From the NCBI GenBank assembly GCA_963736355.1, contig CAVTOO010000006.1, positions 1 to 18,115 of the forward strand: a DNA stretch of 18,115 bases, in the 5' to 3' direction. The notes below the pieces were generated by a model. It was given only the letters and a program-made list of their open reading frames with translations. It ran no database searches and was not told the DNA's origin. Position numbers and translations under genes: made by a program. Of the stretch, positions 1 through 7,321 are shown piece by piece. Within the stretch, counting starts at the first letter, position 1; each line of letters begins with the position of its first letter. The DNA is from CAVTOO01 sp963736355. GTDB taxonomy: Bacteria; Pseudomonadota; Alphaproteobacteria; Rhizobiales; Xanthobacteraceae.

Positions 1-1
1 C

Positions 2-110
2 CCGCTGGGATCGGAAAAGCCCAATGATGGCGACGGAGTCTATCGGATCGCTGCGGTCAAAGCGAACAAAGCCAGGCCCAAGGCCGAATCGCCTGCCCTC
101 AGGGGCCTGA
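2..110 (+). CDS. C-terminal tail of a DUF3489-like protein (partial)
   Basis: Only the last residues lie in the window. The frame beginning at base 2 reads PLGSEKPNDGDGVYRIAAV, which resembles the usual end of DUF3489 proteins, where a winged-helix-like segment finishes with a 'LG...SEK...G.RVYRI' motif. The following lysine- and proline-rich residues (KANKARPKAESPA) fit a disordered tail. This frame has no stop until about 229, but a neighbouring frame stops at 108-110, so a single-base indel near the end is likely. DUF3489 genes are often found directly upstream of DUF2924 and a recombinase in Bradyrhizobium relatives, and the same order is seen here. The function of the family is unknown. 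The identification rests on a short motif plus gene order, so it is tentative. Confidence 0.45.
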   Translation, partial: RWDRKSPMMATESIGSLRSKRTKPGPRPNRLPSGA

Positions 111-114
111 TCAT

Positions 115-596
115 GGCTCGGCGGTCCGTCGATCGACGACGCCGGCCTCCGAAAATCGCAGCTCGTTCCGGGCTGACACGAGCCCGACGACCTGCGTCGC
201 GAATGGCGGCGTCTGTATAAGTAGTGAGCCACCCAGGATCAGCCGCGACCTGCTGATCCTCGGCGATTGCCTATCGACGCCAGGAGATCGAGCACGGCGG
301 GCTCGGCAAGGCGACACTTCGCAAGCTGCGGACGCTGGCAAAGACCTTGCACGCACAGGCCGCGTCGGCCCCACGCCGAGCCTCAGCCTGAAGCCCGGCG
401 CGCGTCTCGTCCGCGAATGGCGTGGCCGAACCCACACCGTCACGGTGACGGAGGACGGGTTCGAGTACGGCGGCACCAGCTATCCGTCCCTGACCAAGAT
501 CGCCAAAAAGATCACGGGAGCGCACTGGTCCGGGCCGCGCTTCTTCGGCCTTGCTCGCGAGGCAAATGAACCAGCGACGGAGGCGACCATGGCTGA
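115..596 (+). CDS. DUF2924 domain protein, frameshifted
   Basis: Joining frames gives a typical DUF2924 protein of about 155 residues. The pieces are DDLRREWRRLYK (about 190-226), PPRISRDLL then AIAYRRQEIEHGGLGKAT (about 231-315), LRKLRTLAKTL (about 319-351), then LSLKPGARLVREWRGRTHTV and the C-terminal core DGFEYGGTSYPSLTKIAKKI and GAHWSGPRFFGL (about 382-555). Frame changes are needed near 170-185, 227, 260 and 350. The ATG at 115 (MARRSV) is the likely start because related proteins begin similarly. The exact stop is uncertain because the frame runs into the recombinase start; an ATGGCTGA overlap at 589-596 is plausible. DUF2924 proteins are nearly always encoded just upstream of a serine recombinase and are presumed to assist it, but their biochemical role is not established. 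Family recognition is firm; the ends are approximate. Confidence 0.8.
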
Positions 597-2336
597 AGCC
601 GACAAGGCCGCAGCGCGCCCGTCAAAAGGTCTCGCTGCGCGATCTACACGCGCAAATCCACCGAAGAGGGGCTGGAGCAGGACTTCAACTCGCTCGATGC
701 CCAGCGCGAGGCCTGCGCCGCCTTCATCCAGTCGCAGAAGCACGAGGGCTGGACGGCGTCTGCCGGCCCTCTACGACGATGGCGGGTACTCGGGCGGCAC
801 CATGGAGCGGCCCGCCCTGCAGACGGCTGCTGGCCGATATCGAGGCCGGGCGGATCGACGTCGTCGTCGTCTACAAGGTCGACCGGCTGACCCGGGCGCT
901 CTCCGACTTCGCCAAGCTCGTGGAGGTCTTCGACCGCCGCGGCGTCTCCTTCGTCTCGATCACCCAGCAGTTCAACACCACCACCAGCATGGGACGGCTG
1001 ACGCTGAACATCCTGCTGTCCTTCGCCCAGTTCGAGCGCGAGCTGATCGGCGAGCGCGTGCGCGACAAGATCGCCGCCTCCAAGAAGAAGGGCATGTGGA
1101 TGGGCGGCACCGTACCGCTCGGCTACGACGTCGAAAGACCGCAAGCTCGTCGTCAACGAGGCCGAGGCTCGGACCGTCGTCGACATCTTACCGGCGCTAT
1201 CTCCGGCTCAAGTCGGTCCGGGCGCTGCAGGAAGAGCTCGACGCTGCCGGCATCAGGAGCAAGCGCCGCATCCGGCCCGATGGCACGGAATACGGCAACC
1301 AGCGGTTCTCGCCAGGGCGCGCTCTATCTGCTGCTTCAGAACCGCACCTACCGTGGAGAGGCGACCCATAAGGGCAACGCCTATCCCGGCGAGCATGCGG
1401 CGATCGTTGACAAGCCGCTGTGGGACGCCGTGCAGGCCGTCTCGCCGAGAACCGCGTCAAACGGGCGACCGGCGCCAACACCAAGGCGCCAAGCCTGCTG
1501 ACCGGTTTGCTCTTCGACGAGACCGGGGAGCGGCTGACGCCGACATGGTCGGTCAAGAAGGGCACACGATACCGCTACTACGTGTCGACGTCTCTCGTGA
1601 AAGGCGACGGCAGAACTCGCTCGACGCGCCGTCGTATCCCCGCTGGCAACCTCGAAACCGTCGTGATGGATAGGCTCCGCAAATTCTTTCCAGCCGAGGA
1701 GAACTGCTCGACGCCATCGAGGGCGAGAGCCTCGGCAGAAGCGGACGAGGGCATTTGATTAAGCGCGGGCGCCAGATCGCGGATGAGCTTGGTCAAACGC
1801 CAGACAAGAACAAAGCAATCGTCACGGCCTTGGTCCGTCGCGTCGAGGTCGGACCGGACAGCGTCAAGATCGACGTTTCTCAAGACCGCCTTGCTGCGCT
1901 CGCTCAGCTCCAACGATCTGGAGATCACCCACGATAGGCCGATCGATCCATCCGATCATGTCGTAACGTTGACGGCGCCAGTCCAACTGACGCGTGTCGG
2001 CCGCGAGATGAAATTGCTGGTCGACGATTCGATCGACAATAGGGCACCCGATATGGGCCTCCTTCGAGTTGTCGCGCGCGCTCACGACATCCAGCGGCGC
2101 CTCGCCGAAGACACAAGCCTCACCGTGCATGACATTGCTCGTGAAGAGGGCGTCTCATCGCGTATCTCTATATCCTGCTTCGACTGCGCTGGCTCGCGCC
2201 GGACATCACCACCGCGATCGTCAACGGCCGGCAGCCGCCACAGCTCAACGCCATGAAATTGATGCGGCTGACTGCCCAGCTGCCGGCCGACTGGTCCGAA
2301 CAACGAGCCTTTCTCGGACTTTCGCTAGGCAGGTGA
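589..2336 (+). CDS. Large serine recombinase (DUF2924-associated), frameshifted
   Basis: A site-specific recombinase of about 580 residues that would cut and rejoin DNA through a serine nucleophile. The resolvase domain begins with AIYTRKSTEEGLEQDFNSLD (about 639-698), in which the Ser after TRK is the catalytic residue. It continues through YDDGGYSGGTMERPALQ, VVVYKVDRLTRALSDFAKL and FAQFERELIGERVRDKIAAS. The recombinase domain follows (PLGYDVE, RYLRLKSVRALQEELDAAGI, ALYLLLQNRTYRGE), then a ribbon-like segment (SLLTGLLFDETGERLTPTWS), a helical segment and the family's C-terminal part VQLTRVGREMKLLVDDSIDN to GRQPPQLNAMKLMRLTAQL, ending RAFLGLSLGR. Frame changes are needed near 637, 755, 825, 1130, 1190, 1312, 1440, 1705 and 2155. 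Genes of the island and core show similar indels, so the gene may be intact in the organism. It could drive mobility of a local element; its target site is not visible. Confidence 0.88.
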
Positions 2337-2455
2337 GTTCTGGACTGCCGCGCGCCCATACCGGCACGCTGTGCTATGGCCGCTTGTCGCCCCATGCGGA
2401 CATCGCAGCAGCCCTGTCCTCGACACCCATAGTGGTATCCGCAACCCGCCTCACA

Positions 2456-2715
2456 TTGGTTCCCTGACGTCGCTCCTACGAGCGCCTTAAAGGCAGCGGG
2501 ATCGAGGGGCGCGCCAAAAACGTAGCCTTGGCCAAAGGGCATTTCATGAGCCTAAGGGCATACTTTGAGCTTCAGTCTCAATTCCTTCTGCAACGATATC
2601 GAGCACCAAATCTCGGCCCCTCTCGATAACGAAGCCGATGATGATGCGCTTGGCGGCGCTCTGCGCCATCTCGCCGACAAAATACTCGGTCGGACCGACA
2701 CAGTGAGACCACGTC
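2456..2715 (-). pseudogene. 3' remnant of an EAL-domain (c-di-GMP phosphodiesterase) gene
   Basis: The minus strand encodes only the C-terminal third of an EAL domain: GEMAQSAAKRIIIGFVIERG, then VLDIVAEGIETEAQ (about 2550-2690), then after a frame change near 2543 MKCPFGQGYVFGAPLDPAAF and KALVGATSGNQ (down to about 2456). These align with the C-terminus of the LOV-GGDEF-EAL protein encoded at 7080-7318 (AKRIIIGAVIE, NIVAEGIETEAQR, MKCPFGQGYLFGPPVEPDVF). Stretches of DNA are nearly identical, for example GCCAAGCGCATCATCATCGG. No GGDEF part, EAL motif or DDFG motif lies upstream on this strand; the reading frame there (about 2715-2924) is unrelated and overlaps the cupin gene. The piece is therefore a truncated leftover of a related signalling gene in opposite orientation, probably from rearrangement or gene replacement. 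It is not expected to make a functional protein. Confidence 0.75.
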
Positions 2716-2796
2716 CCCTGTAACTGGAGAATCTCAGCGATAGTTTTGTTGCTGTTCCTCAGGCTGATTCGCGAAGCAAAGCGACCTGGCCTTTCA

Positions 2797-3216
2797 TTAT
2801 GGTTTAGGGATAGAGCGGCCCTTGTCCTTTTCCGCCACAATGAATTCCAGAAAACGCAGGCGTTCTGTCGTGCTGGGGTTCCAGTGGGAGTGGATCGTTC
2901 CTGCCGGTACGAACAAGCTGTCACCGGCTTTCAGCGTTACAGGCGGCTTGCCTTCCTCCTGCCAAACGCCTGATCCCGACAAAACGTGAAAGGTGATCGC
3001 AGCCGGATGTAGGTGCCGCGGGTTGATCCCGCCCGGCTCATACTCCGCCTCGTAAACTGCAACTTCTTGGTTCGCCGTATTGGGCACCACCATCTTCAGC
3101 AGCGGCGCGTGAGGGATCACGCCGCGGCGTTGGCTCGCAGCTGGTCCTGCCTGAAGCATGAGGAGAGCTCCTAACGTTGCGATGCCGATAAGTTTGAAGG
3201 GGGACGTGTTGGTCAT
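2797..3216 (-). CDS. Secreted single-domain cupin protein
   Basis: A 139-residue protein with an N-terminal signal peptide (MTNTSPFKLIGIATLGALLM, small-residue region GPAASQ at about 24-29) followed by one cupin barrel. Cupin motif 1 is visible as PGGINPRHLHP with HVLSGSG, and motif 2 as GDSLFVPAGTIHSHWN, so three histidines of the usual metal site are present; the motif-1 glutamate position appears to be isoleucine. The start at 3216 is chosen because GGAG lies about 8 bases upstream and the signal peptide begins there; longer in-frame starts up to 3351 would add a non-hydrophobic leader across the promoter region. It is divergent from a LysR regulator, which probably controls it. Periplasmic location follows from the signal peptide. 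The substrate is unknown: small cupins of this kind include dioxygenases, isomerases and ligand-binding proteins. Confidence 0.85.
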   Translation of the reverse strand: MTNTSPFKLIGIATLGALLMLQAGPAASQRRGVIPHAPLLKMVVPNTANQEVAVYEAEYEPGGINPRHLHPAAITFHVLSGSGVWQEEGKPPVTLKAGDSLFVPAGTIHSHWNPSTTERLRFLEFIVAEKDKGRSIPKP

Positions 3217-3240
3217 TTCGGTCTCCAAAGCGAGCTGACG

Positions 3241-3389
3241 GCCTGTACAACCCAACTGAAACACAGGCTCAGTGGAGTGAAGGCAATTCCTAATATGGTC
3301 CGTAGGCCGTTGAAACGAGCGCATATTGACTGGTCCGACGTTGCCCAACAAACGCTATTAACTTACAGTCTGCCCAACTTCAGGTTGGG
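3241..3389. promoter_or_regulatory. Divergent cupin/LysR control region with inverted repeats
   Basis: The 181-base gap between the divergent cupin (start 3216) and LysR (start 3398) genes holds several symmetrical elements. GCCTGT (3241-3246) pairs with ACAGGC (3263-3268). CCCAAC (3373-3378) pairs with GTTGGG (3384-3389), only 8 bases before the LysR ATG. The octamer TGCCCAAC occurs at 3342-3349 and 3371-3378, 29 bases apart, and a further CCCAAC lies at 3251-3256. LysR regulators typically bind short dyads in such shared intergenic regions and repress their own gene, so these are candidate operators. No protection or mutational evidence is available from sequence alone. Confidence 0.4.
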
Positions 3390-3397
3390 GTTTAAAA

Positions 3398-4318
3398 ATG
3401 CGGCGCTTGCCATCGTTGAATGGATTGCGTGCGTTTGAGGCTGCCGGGCGCCACGGGAGCTTCACCGCTCGGCGAAGGAACTGAATGTCACTCAGACAGC
3501 GGTCAGCCGACTGGTCCGGCTTCTAGAGGTTCGCTTCGGCTTTGCGTTGTTTCGCCGTCAGGCCAATTCACTTGAATTGACGGATCAAGGTCACACACTC
3601 TTGGTCGGACTGAGCGATGCCTTCAATTCCATAGCTCGGCTCGCTGACAGCGTTGCGGGGATGCGGCCGGCCCTGTGCTCACAATCGGCGTTGGTCCAAC
3701 GTTGGCGGTGAGTTGGCTCATTCCTCGTCTTGCCAGCTTCTATCGCTGCCACCCCGAAGTTGAAGTACGTATGGCAACCGGCGGTGCGACCCGTCCGGTG
3801 CGCGATGATTGGACCTGTACTATCCGGCGAGACACCGACAACTGGCCGGGCTATGTCGCAGAACCTCTGTTCCCCAGCTCCGTCATCGCGGTCTGTACGC
3901 CCGAAATAGCCTCTTCACTTCGGATCCCTAACGACTTGAGACACGCCACTCAAATCCGTGTCTCCAATATGCCCAACGACTGGCCGTATTGGTTCCAAGC
4001 AGCGGGTGTGCACCATCAAATTCCCCCGGCCGGAGAGTTCTGTTCGAAAGCAACGCAATGGCCCTGCAAGCAGTTTTGGACGGGACCGGCGTCGCCGTAG
4101 CTCAGTTCGCATATGTCAGCGATGCATTAGCCGCGGGTCGGCTGGTTTCTCCATTCCCCGTCGTTGGAAAGAAGCGCGAAAACTGGCTTTTGGAATATCG
4201 ACCTATCCGCCAGAAAGAACCCGCACTTATTGCCTTCCGCCAATGGGTGCATGCCGAAGCAAAAAAACACAGCCAAGCAGAGGCCGCGTTGCTGAACCAT
4301 CGAAAGCAAAACCTATAG
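3398..4318 (+). CDS. LysR-family transcriptional regulator (GcvA-like), frameshifted
   Basis: Joined frames give a LysR regulator of about 306 residues. The N-terminal winged helix-turn-helix reads MRRLPSLNGLRAFEAAGRHG, then AKELNVTQTAVSRLVRLLE and FALFRRQANSLELTDQG. The effector-binding domain follows: LTIGVGPTLAVSWLIPRLAS, IASSLRIPNDL, then RRVLFESNAMALQAVLDGTG and VAVAQFAYVSDALAAGRLVS, and ends RKQNL before the TAG at 4316-4318. The pattern 'PSLNGLRAFEAAGRHGSF' and 'VLDGTGVA' is typical of the GcvA subgroup. Frame changes are needed near 3468, 3666 and 4028, each consistent with a lost base. It is divergent from the secreted cupin gene and is likely its regulator as well as its own. The effector is unknown. 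Recognition of the family is firm; the GcvA-like label does not imply glycine-cleavage control. Confidence 0.85.
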
Positions 4319-4353
4319 CCGCAACATGGTCTGCTGTTCAACATGTCCATTAG

Positions 4354-4371
4354 TGGCACGAAGCGGACATC
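4354..4371 (-). repeat. Dispersed-repeat fragment, copy 1 (DVRFVP type)
   Basis: The 18 bases TGGCACGAAGCGGACATC occur here and again at 7572-7589 in the same orientation. On the minus strand they translate to DVRFVP, the core of short spurious ORFs ('...ADI...DVRFVPLADI...') that recur between genes in Bradyrhizobium-like genomes. The surrounding bases here extend this to VGTDVADVRFVPLMDM, so the copy is likely part of a longer decayed element. The two copies bracket the MEDS-LuxR and LOV-GGDEF-EAL genes. The identity is seen directly; the interpretation as a dispersed element is from recollection of such genomes. Confidence 0.5.
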
Positions 4372-4469
4372 TGCTACGTCCGTACCGACCAAAATTGAAC
4401 ATAGCTGTTCAGCGACCACAGTTCGCATCGCGGACCGATCGCCTGGCTAATCTAATTGATTGATGCCGG

Positions 4470-5378
4470 CTATACGGAGGCCGATTTACTTTCCTTGTCG
4501 GCGGGACTCCCCCCGAGCGCGATTGTCAAAAGCTCGATGACATTGCGGGCGCCAAGCTTGCGCATAATATTCTTACGATGGAATTCCACCGTTCGAGGAC
4601 TGATGTTGAGGACGCGCGCCGCTTCCTTGCTTGACGCACCTTTAACAACTTGCGCCAGCACAACCTGCTCTCGATGTGTCAGCTTCCGCTTACCCGGGAA
4701 CGACTTGGAGAGGATAGCGATCGCACCATTTAATCTTTCAATTTCGCGCTTGGCTTCTGTGAGTTCCGGCGTTTCAAGGAATTCCCACTGGCCGTCTCGC
4801 CTTGCGATTGAGAAATTGTGCGTGCGGGCCACGTCGAGCACGTCGACGGCGCGGCTTGCCTCAAGCGAATAGGTGCAAAGCACGATCATTCTCCGGCCGG
4901 CGAGTGAGCGGTCGAGTTCGGCCTCGTATTCGCGAAAAGTCCTCCAGAGGTTCGTTTCGATCCAGAAGGCATTGCCGCTGACCCGCATACCTTCGAAGCC
5001 GCGCGCCAGCGCCTCGTCAAGTTTGGCATGCCAGCCGCCGGTAATGCGTTGAGCGTCGAATTCATCTCCTCGGAGGTACCATTGGTAGCCGTGGATAAAT
5101 TCGATCTGACCGGCTCGCATGTATTGATCGAAATCGGGGACAGATTTTCGCAGGGCGTCGATTGCGTCCTCGCGGTTTATAGGGTCGGAGAGTGCCCAGA
5201 TGCAGAATTCTCCGCTCGCGAGGCCGGCACCGAAATAGTGGGCGTGCACATCATAGAGATCCTGCGGCGACTGATAAAACAGACAGATATGCGTGCCCCA
5301 AGGTCGGTCGCCGATGGGTTCGAGACCGCTCTTGCGCAACTGTTGAACGTCTAAAGCAGCTCGTGCATGGCGCGACAT
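4470..5378 (-). CDS. MEDS-domain LuxR-family transcriptional regulator
   Basis: A 302-residue regulator without frame problems. Residues about 15-195 match the MEDS domain (methanogen/methylotroph DcmR sensory domain): LRKSGLEPIGDRPWGTHICL, FYQSPQDLYDVHAHYFGAGL, EFCIWALSDPINREDAIDAL, GQIEFIHGYQWYL, GFEGMRVSGNAFWI and RMIVLCTYSLEAS. A linker helix (TEAKREIERLNGAIAILSK) leads to a C-terminal LuxR helix-turn-helix at about 232-290 (KLTHREQVVLAQVVKGASSK, ISPRTVEFHRKNIMRKLGA). The start at 5378 (MSRHARAALD) is preferred because the family usually begins shortly before 'LRKSG'; an in-frame extension to 5567 would cross the promoter region. MEDS domains are thought to sense small hydrophobic or C1-type ligands, as in DcmR, but the ligand here is unknown. 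The gene is divergent from the LOV-GGDEF-EAL gene, which suggests joint regulation. Confidence 0.9.
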   Translation of the reverse strand: MSRHARAALDVQQLRKSGLEPIGDRPWGTHICLFYQSPQDLYDVHAHYFGAGLASGEFCIWALSDPINREDAIDALRKSVPDFDQYMRAGQIEFIHGYQWYLRGDEFDAQRITGGWHAKLDEALARGFEGMRVSGNAFWIETNLWRTFREYEAELDRSLAGRRMIVLCTYSLEASRAVDVLDVARTHNFSIARRDGQWEFLETPELTEAKREIERLNGAIAILSKSFPGKRKLTHREQVVLAQVVKGASSKEAARVLNISPRTVEFHRKNIMRKLGARNVIELLTIALGGSPADKESKSASV

Positions 5379-5510
5379 CAGCCACCAACTCTGCCGGCAA
5401 CCCAAGCACTTTAGCACACGGGGCGCCCGGCGACAGGTTCGAGTTCCATCCTGAACCCGTAATCCTACTAGGTGTCGAGCCTCGTAGCGGCACGAGTTCC
5501 GCTCTGAGTT

Positions 5511-5532
5511 GCACCGCGCTAATCCGCGGTGC
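5511..5532. promoter_or_regulatory. Inverted repeat in the MEDS-LuxR / LOV divergent promoter
   Basis: GCACCGCG (5511-5518) and CGCGGTGC (5525-5532) form a perfect 8-base dyad with a 6-base spacer, 36 bases before the ATG of the LOV-GGDEF-EAL gene and 133 bases before the start of the MEDS-LuxR gene. The same intergenic region has two copies of CGAGTTCC (about 5440 and 5494). The dyad could be an operator for the LuxR-type regulator or a leader hairpin; sequence alone does not decide. Confidence 0.4.
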
Positions 5533-5567
5533 CGCCATGCCGGGGGCCGCATGAAGGTCCGCCGCAA

Positions 5568-7321
5568 ATGTCGGGAAAAAAATTCGTATCCATCGATCGG
5601 TTTCTACCCAATTTTGCGCGAACCGGACCTACTCCGCCGAATATCCTGAGCGAGTTTGCCGGCATTTCAGCCGAAGCTGTTGGCGCGGTAATCGAAGAAA
5701 TTGATGAAGGAGTGCTCGTTGCGGACGCCAGTGATCCGCAGCAACGGCTCATCCATGTAAATCGCGCGTTTGAGACAATTACCGGCTATCCTCGCAACGA
5801 AGCTGTTGGAAAGAACTGCCGATACCTGCAGGGAAGCGACAGGCTTCAGCCAGAGATTGCCGTTATGCGGCACGATACCGATCTTCAGCCCGTTGCCACC
5901 ACCTTGCGAAACTACCGCAAGGACGGCGCCTCTTTGGAATTCCATCCGGCTTTTTCCGCTCCCGGCACCTGGTAAAGTTACATACATCGTGGGGATCATC
6001 AGAGATGTAACAGACTTGCATCTTGGCGGAAAGGATCGATCGGGCCGAGCACCAAGATCAGCTTACGGGCACCTTGAACCGTTATACGTTTGTAGAACGG
6101 CTCAACTCTTTGGCGACGCGCTCTGGGCAATTGCCTGTGGTAGTCAAGATTAACGTGGCACAGTTCCAGGATATCAACACAAGCTATGGATTTGATGTCG
6201 GTGACGCTCTGCTGCAACAGACCGCACAACGACTGCACGCTCTCGGTCCTGATCTGATAGCGCGGACCGGAGGCGACGAGTTTGCAGTTGCTTGTCTGGT
6301 GGACGGGCGCGAGCAGGCTCTAGCTTGGCTGAACAGGATAAGGATCGCGCTCAGCCAGCGGTTTACGCTTCCCGGCGCAGCCCTAGACGTGAAGTTCGCG
6401 ATAGGCTTCGTAATTGGGCCGGTCGGGGGCAGCGCTATCTTCTGCTCGTCAAGCGAGCACCGCTCTTCATCACTCTCGGAGCACGAGGCTTCGTGAGGTT
6501 AAGGAGTTCGACGCCGCCGATCAACGTCGTTCCGTACAGCGGCAACGCTTGACCAACGAACTGCAGCAAGCAATTGCCAATGGCGAATTCCTGTTCCACT
6601 ACCAGCCACGTGTGGACCTAAGCACTGGAGTGGTCACCGGAGCCGAAGCTCTTCTGCGCTGGAATCACGGCGTGTTTGGGCTTCAACGTCCGGATCGGTT
6701 TATTGAACTCGCAGAGGACACCGGACTTATTCTCGATATTGGTCACTGGGGCAGGTGCGAGGTCGCGCGGTTCGCAGCGGAAGTCGACGAGCACCGCGAT
6801 GTCCCGATCCACTTCTCGGTTAATGTCGCGGCTATCGAGTTTACCCACCGGGATATTGTTGCTTCAATTCAGGAGCCGTTCGAGAGAGTGGCGCAGACCC
6901 TGCATGGCTGACGCTTGAGCTTACCGAGCGTATGCTGGCGGAGGAGACGCCGAAACTTAAGGAGATGTTTGATCAGTTGCGCGAACTGAAGATCGGGCTT
7001 TCGGTCGACGACTTCGGCGTCGGATACTCATCCTTTCGCTACGTAGATCGCTATCCACTGACCGAGATCAAGATTGACCGCGCTTTGGTTAGCGAGATTT
7101 TGCACAGCAACGCCAAGCGCATCATCATCGGCGCCGTTATTGAGGTAGGACTCGAATTAGGTCTCAATATCGTTGCGGAAGGTATCGAAACAGAAGCTCA
7201 ACGGGACGCTCTTGTGACCATGAAATGCCCCTTTGGCCAAGGCTATCTTTTCGGCCCGCCAGTCGAGCCCGATGTTTTCAAGGCTGCGCTGGTGGCGACA
7301 CCCGTCGGCAGCAAAGCATAG
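5568..7321 (+). CDS. LOV-GGDEF-EAL blue-light / cyclic-di-GMP protein, frameshifted
   Basis: Reconstructed length is about 584 residues. The N-terminal PAS domain is of LOV type: HVNRAFETITGYPRNEAVGK followed by NCRYLQG, with the photoactive cysteine at residue 84 (codon 5817-5819), then NYRKDG and WNSIRLFPLP, matching the flavin-binding signature (GxNCRFLQ ... NYRKDGxxFWN). The GGDEF domain follows (DQLTGTLNRYTFVERL, INVAQFQDINTSYGFDVGD, ARTGGDEFAVA), then an EAL domain: GAEALLRW, SVNVA, LELTERML, DDFGVGYSSF, EIKIDR, VAEGIETEAQ and GQGYLFG. All main EAL catalytic residues are visible, while the GGDEF metal site is altered. Frame changes fall near 5935, 6017, 6420 and 6895. The start at 5568 (MSGKKF) has GAAGG about 11 bases upstream. 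It probably degrades, or senses GTP and degrades, c-di-GMP in response to blue light. It is divergent from the MEDS-LuxR gene. Confidence 0.88.

Noticed and set aside
589..2336. Recombinase as a true pseudogene
   Set aside because: Its indels resemble those in conserved core genes of the same window, so sequence error is the simpler explanation, though decay cannot be excluded.
2337..2455. Possible gene after the recombinase
   Set aside because: The plus-strand frame here is a continuation of a shadow frame of the recombinase; no motif or ribosome site.
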